This document shows, in pieces, positions 1 through 8,048 of a stretch of 22,494 nt of DNA. The stretch is from Holophagales bacterium (GTDB lineage: Bacteria > Acidobacteriota > Thermoanaerobaculia > UBA5066), in assembly GCA_016716705.1 (NCBI GenBank), contig JADJVF010000034.1, positions 1 to 22,494 on the forward strand. The letters run 5' to 3'. Made by a program: the position numbers and the translations under genes. Position 1 is the first letter of the stretch, and each line of letters begins with the position of its first letter. The notes beneath the pieces were generated by a model, which was not told where the DNA came from, made no database searches, and saw only the letters and a program-made list of their open reading frames with translations.

Positions 1-2
1 TC

Positions 3-335
3 GAGAACCGCTGGGCCCGCCACGACGCGATGCTCGCGGCCGTCGAGGAATGGGCTCCGAAGGCCGGGTTCCGCTTCCTCCCCGACGTCGGCGCGCACTC
101 GCCGAGCGTCTCCTCGCTCTTCCCGCCCGAGGGCGTGAACGCCGAGGAGCTCAACAAGGCGATGAAGGGTGCGGGCTGGGTGCCGGGCTCCGGCTACGGC
201 AAGTTCAAGTCGCTGAACATCCGGATCGGGCACATGGGCGACGTGGACGTGGCCTCGGTGAAGAACGTCCTGGCCGCCTACGAGGAGCAGGCCGCGCGGA
301 TCCTGGCCGCCGCTCCGGCAGCGGCAAAGGCGTGA
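3..335 (+). CDS. Class V aminotransferase, C-terminal fragment
   Basis: This is the 3' end of a gene that begins before the window; the frame is open from base 3. The visible 110 residues are the C-terminal small domain of a PLP-dependent class V aminotransferase. The segment RIGHMGD, preceded by a Gly-rich GSGYGKFKSLNI stretch, matches the conserved C-terminal signature of the alanine-glyoxylate/serine/phosphoserine aminotransferase group. The catalytic lysine lies upstream, outside the window, so the substrate cannot be assigned: phosphoserine aminotransferase is as likely as alanine-glyoxylate aminotransferase. The TGA stop overlaps the GTG start of ddl (GTGA at 332-335), which implies an operon with translational coupling. 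The residues before the stop are Ala-rich (AAAPAAAKA), a flexible tail. Confidence 0.75.
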   Translation, partial: ENRWARHDAMLAAVEEWAPKAGFRFLPDVGAHSPSVSSLFPPEGVNAEELNKAMKGAGWVPGSGYGKFKSLNIRIGHMGDVDVASVKNVLAAYEEQAARILAAAPAAAKA

Positions 336-1432
336 GCCTCCGGACCCGCGTAGGGGTCGTCTTCGGCGGCCCCTCGCGGGAGCACGGAGTCTCCTTCCTT
401 TCCGCCCGCTGCATCCTCCAGAACCTGCCGTCCGACCGGTACGAGGCGCTTCCCGTCTTCGTCGGCAAGGACGGCCTCTGGCACGGCGTCGCGGCGTCCC
501 GCGAGGCGATGCTCCGGTACTTCGAACGGCCTCCGCGCGAGGCTCTCCTCGACGGCATCCTGCCGGGGTCGAGGCCGGCCACCGCCGGCGCCATCGTCGA
601 GTCGTTCGGTGCGTCCTTCCGCGACGGGGCCTGGGACGTCGTCTTCCCGATCGTCCACGGGACGTTCGGCGAGGACGGCGTGCTCCAGGGCCTCTTCGAG
701 GCGATGAACGTTCCCTACGTCGGCTTCGGCGTCGCGGCCTCGGCCGTCGGCATGGACAAGGTCCAGATGAAGGCCGCGTTCGCAGCCGCCGGGCTGCCGC
801 AGGTGCGCTACGTCGGCCTTCCCGCCGCCTCGTGGAAGGTGCCCGCGCTCCGCTCTGCGCTCCTCTCGCGCGTCGAGGCCCTCGGCCTGCCCCTCTTCGT
901 CAAGCCGGCCTGCGCCGGCTCATCGGTCGGCATCACGAAGGTGAAGCGCTTCGACGAGCTCGACGCGGCCGTCGATGTGGCCCTGGACGTCGACGCGACG
1001 GCCCTCGTCGAAGCGGCCGTCGACGCCCGCGAGATCGAGTGCGCCGTCCTCGAGGGGGACGGTGGGCCCACGGAGGCGTCGCTTCCGGGTGAGATCGTCC
1101 CGGCCCACGAGTTCTACGACTACGAGGACAAGTACATCGACGACCGCTCCTATTCCGTCATCCCGGCCCGGATCCCGGAGGCGACGCGGGATGAAGTGCG
1201 TCGGATGGCCTGCGCCGCGTTCGACGCCGTCGGCGGAGCGGGCTTCGCACGGGTCGATTTCTTCTTCGAGAGGACGACGGGAAGAGTCTTTCTGAACGAG
1301 ATCAACTCGCTCCCCGGTTTCACGCCGATCTCCATGTTTCCGAAGATGTGGGAGGCCGCTGGCCTGCCGCTCGACGCGCTCCTCGGCCGGCTCGTGAAGA
1401 GTGCGTTCCTGAGGCCGCTTCGGGGCAGATAG
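332..1432 (+). CDS. ddl: D-alanine--D-alanine ligase
   Basis: Ddl joins two D-alanines using ATP in the cytoplasm to make the dipeptide that ends the peptidoglycan stem. From the GTG at 332 the protein has 366 residues, normal for the family. The N-terminal motif VFGGPSREHGVS contains the catalytic Glu (E17) and Ser (S21). It is followed by VFPIVHGTFGEDG, then the ATP-grasp loop LFVKPACAGSSVGI. Next comes the omega-loop region YDYEDKYIDD, with Lys-Tyr as in D-Ala-D-Ala enzymes rather than the His of VanA-type D-Ala-D-Lac ligases. The C-terminal metal-binding segment is ARVDFFFE...FLNEINSLPGFT. The GTG start is preferred because it sits just before the conserved VGVVFGG strand and overlaps the upstream stop by 4 bases. 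The frame is open further upstream, but that part reads as a shadow of the aminotransferase. Confidence 0.95.
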   Translation: MSLRTRVGVVFGGPSREHGVSFLSARCILQNLPSDRYEALPVFVGKDGLWHGVAASREAMLRYFERPPREALLDGILPGSRPATAGAIVESFGASFRDGAWDVVFPIVHGTFGEDGVLQGLFEAMNVPYVGFGVAASAVGMDKVQMKAAFAAAGLPQVRYVGLPAASWKVPALRSALLSRVEALGLPLFVKPACAGSSVGITKVKRFDELDAAVDVALDVDATALVEAAVDAREIECAVLEGDGGPTEASLPGEIVPAHEFYDYEDKYIDDRSYSVIPARIPEATRDEVRRMACAAFDAVGGAGFARVDFFFERTTGRVFLNEINSLPGFTPISMFPKMWEAAGLPLDALLGRLVKSAFLRPLRGR

Positions 1433-1496
1433 CGCCGGCAGCGGCGGGCCGGCCGGGTGTCGCCGAGACGCGGTCTCCGGAACGGCTCTCTCCCGA

Positions 1497-3566
1497 GTGG
1501 AATCGCACCGCCGTCCTGCGGTACCGTATACCGTGGACGTGCGGTCGACCGGTAGCGAAGGTTCCCCGATCTCCTCCGGTCCGGCCGAGCCGGCAGAACT
1601 GCCTTTGCCCTGGCTTCTGCTGCCGTCTCCGAAAGTCCTCGTTGTCGGGTCGGACGAGAAGTCCCGCGATCAGGCCGCACGGCTCTTCACGGGCCCGGTC
1701 GAGATGCTCGCGTGGGGTGTCCCCGAGACGGTGCCGGCCGCTAGACCCGAACTCGTCCTCCTTTTCGGAGCGGACGAGGAGCAGATCGCTTCCTGCCTCG
1801 CCGTCGCCAGCGCGACGCCGGAGGAGCCGCCCCTCGTCGTCGTCGTCGCGGCGACGCCGGACCTCGCGGCCGTCGCCGTCGCCGCCGGCGCGGACGAAGT
1901 GCTCCTCGCGACGGACTCCACGGCCCTGAACCAGAGGCGCATCGCCCGGTTGCTGGAGGTTCTCGCCTGCAGGCAGCGAGACGCGCTCGCGCGTCGCTTG
2001 CTCGACGGACTCGAGTGCGGGATCGTCGTCACGGACGCGACGACGGCCGGCTACCCGATCCAGCACGTCAACAAGTCGTGGGAGAGGATCACGGGGCGCG
2101 ATCGAACGGCGGTCCTCGGCCGGAGCTCGAGCCTGCTGGCGGGACCGAATACCGACCCGACCGTAGTGGATGAGATCGCCAGGTTCGCCGCGTCCGGCAG
2201 GAAGGGGCGCGTCGTGGTTCGTAGCCAGGCCGGGGACGGCCCGGCGTCCATGCACGAGCTGGTCGTCATGCCGCTTCGGAACGGGGCCCGACGGGTCACC
2301 CACTACGTCGGTGTCCGGCACGACGTGACCGACCGGCATAAGGTCGCCGAGCTGGAGCGCCACCACGAGAGCCTCGAGGCACTGGTCGAGCTGAGGACGC
2401 GGACGCTCGTCTCGGCGCTCGAGGCCCTCGAGGCGAGAGGCTCGTTCGTGGAGACGGTCCTCGACGCGATGACGGCCGGGGTCCTGGCGGTGGACGCGAG
2501 CAGTGCGGTGACGCTGGCCAACCGGGCCGCCCTCCAGCTTCTCGAGCTGACTCGCGAGGAGTGTGTCGGGGTACCGGTGCTCCGGCTTCTCCAGAGTGGC
2601 CCCGAGATCATGGAGGCCATGGCCTCGGTCCTGCCTGGAACCGAGAAGCGGGTCGACGCGCTCTACGTCACTCCGTCCGGCCGGACGGTCGAGCTCGGGA
2701 TGTCCGTGATCGCGACGAGGACTTCGGCCGTCGTGGGCCGGCCCGGTTTCTGGAGCCCGGCTCACTCCAGGGAGGGATCGGGTGGGGCGGACGGCCTGGC
2801 GATCGACCGGCCGTTGTCGTTTCTCTTCCTCTTTCGAGACCTCGGTACCCAGCGCGAGTTCGAGCTGGAGCTGAGGAGGGTCAACGCCCTGACGGCCGTC
2901 GGCCAGATGGCGGCGGGCTTCGCCCACGAGATCCGGAACCCCCTCGCCGCCATCCGGTCCCTCAGCGACAACCTCCTGATGGAGCTGGCCCAGGACGACG
3001 ACCGCCGCGAGTACGCGACGCGGATCGTCTCGCTGACGAGGCGCCTCGAGAGGTTCGTGAAGACGTCTCTGCGCTTCGCGCAGCCTCGCGAGCCGGCGCC
3101 GCGGCCGTGCGGGCCTCGCGGCCTCGCCGAGGATGCGCTCGAGGTCTTCGCCCCGCGCTTCAATCCCGGGCCGGCGCCCCCGACGCTCGTCGCGGACCCT
3201 GCCGCGCCGCAGGTCTTCGTCGACCCCGACCAGATGGTGGAGGTGCTCGTCGCGCTCGTCGAGAACGCCCTCGACGTGGTCGAGGCCCCGAGCCACGTCC
3301 GCGTCCTCGTCGAGGTGGTCGGTCCCGCCGACGGCGTCGACGCGGGTTCCTGTGTCGCGATCGAGGTGGCGGACGACGGACCGGGGATTCCCCCAGAGCT
3401 CCAGGCACGCGTCTTCGATGCATTCTTCACGACGAAGCCCAAGGGGACGGGTCTGGGCCTCTCGATCGTCCAACGGATCGTCCGCAACAATGGGGGACAC
3501 GTCCGTCTCCAGTCGAGGCCTGGCGAGACCCGATTCCGGATCCTGCTGCCGGTGGCCGACCTGTGA
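1497..3566 (+). CDS. PAS/LOV-like sensor histidine kinase (NtrB-like)
   Basis: A 689-residue soluble sensor kinase with no membrane segment, so it probably senses a cytoplasmic signal. Order of domains: a receiver-like domain at about 45-155 in which the usual phospho-acceptor Asp is absent (VLLFGA where VLLD is expected); a PAS domain of LOV type at about 165-285; a short coiled coil at 285-315; a second PAS at 316-440; HisKA at about 465-540; and an HATPase domain to the end. The H box is FAHEIRNPL with His477 as the phospho-acceptor. The ATP site shows ENALDVV (N box), DDGPGIP (G1) and GTGLGLSIV (G2). In the LOV-type PAS the photoactive NCRFLQ motif reads SSSLLA (Ser211 in place of Cys). 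The stop overlaps the start of the NtrC-type regulator (GTGA), so the two form a two-component pair. The start is GTG without a clear ribosome site; GTG at 1533 is an alternative. Confidence 0.88.
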   Translation: MESHRRPAVPYTVDVRSTGSEGSPISSGPAEPAELPLPWLLLPSPKVLVVGSDEKSRDQAARLFTGPVEMLAWGVPETVPAARPELVLLFGADEEQIASCLAVASATPEEPPLVVVVAATPDLAAVAVAAGADEVLLATDSTALNQRRIARLLEVLACRQRDALARRLLDGLECGIVVTDATTAGYPIQHVNKSWERITGRDRTAVLGRSSSLLAGPNTDPTVVDEIARFAASGRKGRVVVRSQAGDGPASMHELVVMPLRNGARRVTHYVGVRHDVTDRHKVAELERHHESLEALVELRTRTLVSALEALEARGSFVETVLDAMTAGVLAVDASSAVTLANRAALQLLELTREECVGVPVLRLLQSGPEIMEAMASVLPGTEKRVDALYVTPSGRTVELGMSVIATRTSAVVGRPGFWSPAHSREGSGGADGLAIDRPLSFLFLFRDLGTQREFELELRRVNALTAVGQMAAGFAHEIRNPLAAIRSLSDNLLMELAQDDDRREYATRIVSLTRRLERFVKTSLRFAQPREPAPRPCGPRGLAEDALEVFAPRFNPGPAPPTLVADPAAPQVFVDPDQMVEVLVALVENALDVVEAPSHVRVLVEVVGPADGVDAGSCVAIEVADDGPGIPPELQARVFDAFFTTKPKGTGLGLSIVQRIVRNNGGHVRLQSRPGETRFRILLPVADL

Positions 3567-4936
3567 CGACGCTCCTGCTCGTCGAGGACGAGGAGGACCT
3601 CGCGTTCGCCATGGGGCGGCTCCTCGAGCGGGAGGGGCATACGGTGGACCGGGCTTCGGGATTCCGGGAGGCGCTGAGGCTCTCCGCCGCCCGCCTCTAT
3701 GACGCCGTCCTCCTCGATCTCGGCCTGCCCGACGGCGACGGTTTCGATCTCCTGGAGCGCCTTCGGGAGCCCGACGGGTGTCCCGTCATCGTGCAGACGG
3801 GACGCGACGACGCCGCGTCGGCTGTCCGGGCGCTTCGTCTCGGCGCCGCGGACTACCTCACGAAGCCGATCGAGCCCGAGGCCCTCGGCCTCGCGCTCAG
3901 GAGGGCGCTCGAGGCCTCTGACCTGAAGCGGGCGCTCGAGGCGACGCGCCGGCGACCCGTCGACGGACCGGTCGTGCTCGGCAGCTCGCCGGTCTGGCTG
4001 CGGGTCATCTCGGAGATCCACTCTGCCGCCGCCGCGGCGCGAACGCCGGTCCTCCTGCAAGGGGAGTCGGGCACGGGAAAACAGGTCGCCGCCGAGCTGC
4101 TGCACGCGGTGAGCCCGCGCGCAGGCCGCCCGTTCGTCGCGGTGAACGCCGCGTGCTTCTCGGCGACCCTCCTCGACTCGGAGCTGTTCGGCCACGAAGC
4201 GGGGGCGTTCACGGACGCGAGGGTCGCAAGGCGCGGGCTCCTCGAGCTCGCCTCCGGCGGGACCCTGTTCCTCGACGAGATCGCCGAGCTTCCCCGCGAG
4301 ATCCAGCCGAAGCTCCTGCGTGTCCTCGAAGGCCATCCGTTCCGCCGGGTCGGGGGCGAGCGGGAGATCCGGTGCGACGTTCGGCTCGTCTCCGCGTCCA
4401 ACCGCCGTCTTGCGGACGAAGTTGCGGCGGGCCGCCTGCGCGAGGACCTCTACCACCGCCTGCGCGTCGTGGAGATCTCGCTCCCGCCGCTGCGGGTACG
4501 ACCGGAAGACGTCCGCGAGCTCGGCCTGGAGTTCCTCTCGCGATCGGCAGCCCAGGCCGGCCGCAGCGACCTCTACTTCTCCGTCGAGGCGTGCGCCTGC
4601 CTGATGCAGTACTCGTGGCCGGGGAACGTCCGTGAGCTTCGGAACGTGGTCGAGCGCGCGGTCATCTTCGCCGCGGGGCCGGCCATCGGACCGCAGGATT
4701 TCCCCGCGGAGGTCCGGGCCGCGGTCGAGAGCCCTCTCCGGCCCGACCGGGTCGGCCGCGCTCGGGACGCCACCCCCGTCGAGGTCCGCCTCGACGAGGC
4801 GGTGAGGCGCCACATCCTGGCGGTCTTCGATGCCTGCGGGGGCAACCTCACGCACGCGGCCGCGCGTCTCGGTATCTCGAGGCCGACGCTCCGCGACCAC
4901 CTGCAACGCTACGGTGCTCGCGGGCCCGCAGCCTGA
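3563..4936 (+). CDS. NtrC-family sigma-54-dependent response regulator
   Basis: A 457-residue activator for sigma-54 RNA polymerase and the cognate partner of the overlapping kinase gene. The receiver domain (1-120) has acidic residues E8/D9, phospho-acceptor Asp52 (VLLDLGLPDGDG), Thr79 and Lys101. The AAA+ domain (about 140-370) has Walker A GESGTGK (167-173), Walker B GGTLFLDEI (Asp238-Glu239) and the arginine-finger region LYHRLRVVEISLPPLRVRPED. The sigma-54-contacting loop reads GAFTDA (214-219) instead of GAFTGA. A Fis-type helix-turn-helix ends the protein (about 412-450, GNLTHAAARLGISRPTLRDHL). The GTG start at 3563 overlaps the kinase stop by 4 bases, and no plausible coding sequence lies upstream in this frame. 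The next operon on the opposite strand is the hydrogenase. NtrC-type regulators such as HoxA and HupR control hydrogenase genes in other bacteria, so that operon is a reasonable candidate target, but this is inference. Confidence 0.93.
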   Translation: MTTLLLVEDEEDLAFAMGRLLEREGHTVDRASGFREALRLSAARLYDAVLLDLGLPDGDGFDLLERLREPDGCPVIVQTGRDDAASAVRALRLGAADYLTKPIEPEALGLALRRALEASDLKRALEATRRRPVDGPVVLGSSPVWLRVISEIHSAAAAARTPVLLQGESGTGKQVAAELLHAVSPRAGRPFVAVNAACFSATLLDSELFGHEAGAFTDARVARRGLLELASGGTLFLDEIAELPREIQPKLLRVLEGHPFRRVGGEREIRCDVRLVSASNRRLADEVAAGRLREDLYHRLRVVEISLPPLRVRPEDVRELGLEFLSRSAAQAGRSDLYFSVEACACLMQYSWPGNVRELRNVVERAVIFAAGPAIGPQDFPAEVRAAVESPLRPDRVGRARDATPVEVRLDEAVRRHILAVFDACGGNLTHAAARLGISRPTLRDHLQRYGARGPAA

Positions 4937-4941
4937 ACTCG

Positions 4942-4970
4942 CCGGCCGGCCGCGGTCCGCGGCCGGCCGG
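4942..4970. terminator. Bidirectional hairpin terminator between convergent operons
   Basis: A perfect 14-base inverted repeat, 4942-4955 and 4957-4970, separated by a single T. In RNA a few inner bases would open to form the loop. It lies between the stop of the NtrC-type regulator and the stop of the ferredoxin gene on the other strand. No T-run follows on either strand, so it may act as a roadblock hairpin or depend on Rho. Confidence 0.65.
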
Positions 4971-4987
4971 GATGCGGCCCGAGCGGC

Positions 4988-5701
4988 TCAGCCCGAGGTC
5001 GTCAGCTCCATGTGGCATTCCGCGCCCGCTTCCGTCACCCGGCACTGGTGCTTCTTGCCGACGAACGTCGTGACGAGGCCAGCCCAGTACTCGTGGAAGA
5101 GATGGCAGAGAACCGCCTCGCCCACCTTCTGTCCGGATTCCTCGACGACCCGGCAGAGGCCGCACGGCTTGAACGTCAGGCGGGCCTGCCCTTCGGAGAT
5201 CTCGTAGTCGAAGTCGAAGCAGTTTCGGAACCTCTTCTGCAGGGCCGCGAGCACCTTCTCGAGGCCCGGGTCCTCGTACATCTCCGGCAGGTGGGCCGCG
5301 GCGAGGACGCCGGACTGCCGACCGAGCGTCTTGTACCCGCGCCCGATCGTCGATTCGATCGTGTCGGCGAGGCCGACGAGGCAGCGCGAGACGTCGTGCC
5401 GCGCTTCCTCCCAGTCCTGGGCCGTGATCTCGATCCGTTCCCCCGGCCTCTGGAGGAACTTCTCGACGACGGCCGAGTGCTCCTCGATCCGGTGGTACGG
5501 CTTCTCGTGGACGACGTCCGTCACCTCGATGCAGCGCGACGGGCAGACGTAGAAGCACGCCAGGCACCCGATGCAGTCCCCGTCGCGCGCGACGACCGCG
5601 AGCGCCCCGTCCGGGCTCGTGTCGAAGACGTGAACCGGGCAGGTGTCGACGCAGAGCGAGCAGCCACGGCAGCCGGCCTCGGCGATCTCGATACTGGCCA
5701 T
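4988..5701 (-). CDS. Hydrogenase-associated 2x[4Fe-4S] ferredoxin with Cys-rich V4R-like C-terminal domain
   Basis: A 237-residue protein, last in the hydrogenase operon. Residues 1-65 form a two-cluster ferredoxin: CRGCSLCVDTCP and CIGCLACFYVCP, each CxxCxxCxxxCP. The rest is an alpha/beta domain with further conserved cysteines in FKPCGLC, VLCHLF, HQC and ECHM. This domain aligns by eye with the 161-residue protein encoded at 8049-8534 in the same operon: both share an early LGR helix, then F-x-x-C, L-C, a Gly-Leu helix and two C-terminal cysteines. The overall pattern recalls V4R-type ligand-binding domains, but I am not certain of the fold. The likely role is to carry electrons between the hydrogenase core and an unknown partner. 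The start ATG has GGAGG six bases upstream, and the large-subunit gene ends 3 bases before it. Confidence 0.82.
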   Translation of the reverse strand: MASIEIAEAGCRGCSLCVDTCPVHVFDTSPDGALAVVARDGDCIGCLACFYVCPSRCIEVTDVVHEKPYHRIEEHSAVVEKFLQRPGERIEITAQDWEEARHDVSRCLVGLADTIESTIGRGYKTLGRQSGVLAAAHLPEMYEDPGLEKVLAALQKRFRNCFDFDYEISEGQARLTFKPCGLCRVVEESGQKVGEAVLCHLFHEYWAGLVTTFVGKKHQCRVTEAGAECHMELTTSG

Positions 5702-5704
5702 CGG

Positions 5705-7105
5705 CTACCTCCTCGCCTCGCGGAGGATCTCGCCGCCACGGCGGACGATGACCTCCAGCTTCATCTCGCCGAGCCTGTGCGTGGCACAGGAGAGGCACGG
5801 GTCGTAGCAGCGGATTCCGAACTCGACGGCGGCCATGAGCGCCGCGTCCGGGGCATCGAGGAGCTTGGAAGCGGACAGGCCGATCGTCCGGTTCATCGAG
5901 GAGATGTTCTGCTGCGTGGCGACGAGGAGGTTCGCACGCTGGACGATCCCCTTGTCGTCCACGTCGAAGTGGTGGATGAGGACGCCACGCGGGGCCTCTA
6001 CGTGCGCGCCCGCGCTGCGGGGCCCGTGGGTGGGCGCCGTTCGGACGTTCGGCGAGAGGATCTCCGGGTCGGAGGCGATCTGCGCCAGCTTCTCGGCGGC
6101 GTAGAGCATCTCGACCATGCGGGCGTAGTGATAGAGGACGGTCTGATGGCAGGGGGATCCGCCCAGCTCGCGGAACCGCTGCAGCTCCGCATGGGCGAGC
6201 GGCGTGTCGATCCGGTCGACGCAGTTCAGCCTGGCCAGGGCGCCGACCCGGTACGGGATGGGCGTCCCCGAGCTGTCCTTGCAGAACGTGATCTTCCCGT
6301 AGGAGGCGGGAAGGACCTCCTCGTGGATGTGGGACATCCATTCGTCCTCGTCGAACTCGACCTGGGTGCCGTCGGGCGAGCGGAGGCGGAGCGCGCCCTC
6401 GTAGAGGTCGAGGGCACCCTCTTTCACCGTCCCGAGGTAGGCCGTCTCGAGCGGAAGCTGCTCGACGAGGTCGGTCCGCGCGAGGAGGGCCTTGCGCGCC
6501 GTCTCGACGAGCTCGATCGTCAGCGGGAGGGCCTCGTCCGCGAGCCGCTTCAACGTCGCGTGCCGCTCCGGGGTGAGGGGCCCGGCCAGCCCGCCGACGA
6601 CGGCGGCCACGGGATGCGTGCCGCGCCCGCCGATCACCTCGGCGACCCGCTGGCCGACGCTCCGAAGCTGGAGGCCCTTGCGGGCGACGTCGGGCGTCGC
6701 CTTGAGGAGGCCCATGATGTTGCGGTCGGCGGAAGGGGTGTCGGGCGGGAGGAGGATGTCGGGCGCCGCCAGGGCGAAGAAATGGACCGCGTGCGAGTGG
6801 ATGAGGCCGCCGAGGTTCAGGGCCGTCCTGAGAAGTACGGCCGGTCGCGGCGGGACGGCGCCGAAGATCTTGTCGACGGCCTTCGCCGAGGCGAGGTGCT
6901 GCGACTGGGGACAGGTGCCGCAGATCCGCGCGAGGATCGTCGGCATCATCTCGACCTGCATCCCCTTCAGGAACGCCTCGAACCCGCGGAAGTCCATCAC
7001 CTTGAAGAGGGTCCTGGCGACCTTCCCGTCGTCGCCGATCTCGAGCTCCACTCGGGCGTGTCCCTCGATCCGGGTGACGGGGTCGATCGTGAGGGAGCGC
7101 GTCAT
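5705..7105 (-). CDS. [NiFe] hydrogenase large subunit, group 3 (MvhA/VhuA-like)
   Basis: The catalytic subunit of a cytoplasmic [NiFe] hydrogenase, 466 residues. The N-terminal L1 motif ARICGTCPQSQHL supplies the nickel ligands Cys62 and Cys65. The C-terminal L2 motif DPCLSCATH supplies Cys437 and Cys440. A 23-residue tail follows His443; in this family such a tail is cut off by a dedicated protease after nickel insertion, and a candidate protease is the first gene of the operon. The opening DPVTRIEGHARVE is typical. The sequence most resembles methyl-viologen/F420-non-reducing (group 3c) enzymes, but no MvhD or heterodisulfide reductase gene is in the window. The ATG overlaps the small-subunit stop (ATGA), supporting coupled translation of equal amounts of both subunits. 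Confidence 0.93.
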   Translation of the reverse strand: MTRSLTIDPVTRIEGHARVELEIGDDGKVARTLFKVMDFRGFEAFLKGMQVEMMPTILARICGTCPQSQHLASAKAVDKIFGAVPPRPAVLLRTALNLGGLIHSHAVHFFALAAPDILLPPDTPSADRNIMGLLKATPDVARKGLQLRSVGQRVAEVIGGRGTHPVAAVVGGLAGPLTPERHATLKRLADEALPLTIELVETARKALLARTDLVEQLPLETAYLGTVKEGALDLYEGALRLRSPDGTQVEFDEDEWMSHIHEEVLPASYGKITFCKDSSGTPIPYRVGALARLNCVDRIDTPLAHAELQRFRELGGSPCHQTVLYHYARMVEMLYAAEKLAQIASDPEILSPNVRTAPTHGPRSAGAHVEAPRGVLIHHFDVDDKGIVQRANLLVATQQNISSMNRTIGLSASKLLDAPDAALMAAVEFGIRCYDPCLSCATHRLGEMKLEVIVRRGGEILREARR

Positions 7106-8037
7106 GCGCGGCCTCCTTCCTTGTCGCTGGCGCGTATCCACTTCTTCAGGAGGAACGTGGGTTTCTGCTGGAAGATCGGCGAAGCCATCGCGTAGGCGAA
7201 GTGCGACTTGGCCTGCTGCTCGATCTCCTGGACGATCGTGTCGTACGGGATCTTCGTCAGGTGGCTCATCCGTTGAGCGATCTCGGTCCTCACGTCCTTC
7301 TGCGGCTCGATCGCGATGGCCTCGGACGGGCCGCCGCAGGAGAAGCAGGGGACCCCGACCGACATGCAGGGCGAGAGGCACCGGTCGAGCGTCACCGAGC
7401 CGAGACAGATGCACCCCTGAGAGAGGAAGCACAGGTCCTGGTCGAACTCCCCGTCGTAGGCCCGCCGAAGCGTCGTGACCTCGGTCTTCACCATCTTCCG
7501 CTTGCAGTGGTAGCAGACGTTGTGCTGACCGATCTTGTTCTCGGTCCCGCGCAGGAGGGAGAGGAGCCCGTCGAAGATGTAGGCCGCGTGCGGCGGGCAG
7601 CCCGGGATGTAGACGTCGACCTCGATCTCGCTGTCGAGGGGACGGTTCCCCGCGAGGAGCGCGGGGACGTCCGTCGGCGCCGTGTTCGTCGTCGTCGAGG
7701 GGTTGTGACAGAAGGCGGTGTCCAGGAGCTCCTCGCGACTCTGCGCGTACGCGGAGCTGTGGGGCCCGCCGTAGACCGGGCAGGTCCCGAACGCGACGAT
7801 GGACTTGCAGGTCCGTCGCATCTCGCGGGCCGCGTGAATGTCGTGCTCGGAGCGGATCGAGCCCGTGATGAGACCCACCTCGGCCTCCACGTACTCTTTC
7901 GTGTCCATGAGGATCGGCATCCGCACGAGCTCGACCTCGTCGAGCACGGAAAGGAGCTTCTCGTGCAGGTCGACGATTCCGAACTCGCAGCCGGAGCAGC
8001 CGGAGAGCCATTCGACGGACAGGCGCGACTTGGGCAC
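7102..8037 (-). CDS. [NiFe] hydrogenase small subunit, group 3 (MvhG-like)
   Basis: The electron-transfer subunit of the hydrogenase, 311 residues. It opens with SVEWLSGCSGCEFGIVDLHEKLL, where CxxC begins the proximal [4Fe-4S] site. It continues with PILMDTK, GTCPVYGG and VYIPGCPPHAAYI, all typical of the MvhG/VhuG family. There is no Tat signal, so the enzyme is cytoplasmic. A Cys-rich segment follows (CYHCKRK, then CFLSQGCICLGS, CLSPC, CFSCGGPSE), enough for additional clusters. The C-terminal 80 residues are helical and end in a Lys-rich tail. The GTG start at 8037 is chosen because GGAGG lies 4-5 bases upstream and the conserved strand begins a few residues later. The gene follows the V4R-like gene by 11 bases and overlaps the large-subunit gene by 4. 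Confidence 0.9.
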   Translation of the reverse strand: MPKSRLSVEWLSGCSGCEFGIVDLHEKLLSVLDEVELVRMPILMDTKEYVEAEVGLITGSIRSEHDIHAAREMRRTCKSIVAFGTCPVYGGPHSSAYAQSREELLDTAFCHNPSTTTNTAPTDVPALLAGNRPLDSEIEVDVYIPGCPPHAAYIFDGLLSLLRGTENKIGQHNVCYHCKRKMVKTEVTTLRRAYDGEFDQDLCFLSQGCICLGSVTLDRCLSPCMSVGVPCFSCGGPSEAIAIEPQKDVRTEIAQRMSHLTKIPYDTIVQEIEQQAKSHFAYAMASPIFQQKPTFLLKKWIRASDKEGGRA

Positions 8038-8048
8038 GACGCCTCCCT

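Noticed and set aside
1320..3500. 726-codon open frame on the minus strand opposite the histidine kinase
   Set aside because: Its translation is Arg/Asp/Gly-rich with no family motif, while the opposite strand encodes a complete, motif-bearing kinase. It is a by-product of high GC content.
2561..3562. Upstream extension of the NtrC-type regulator frame
   Set aside because: The 334 extra residues are low-complexity Arg/Pro/Gly and overlap the kinase. The conserved receiver begins just after the GTG at 3563.
5012..7195. 727-codon open frame on the plus strand opposite the hydrogenase genes
   Set aside because: No recognisable domain; the minus strand encodes ferredoxin and large-subunit motifs in full. 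A coding shadow.
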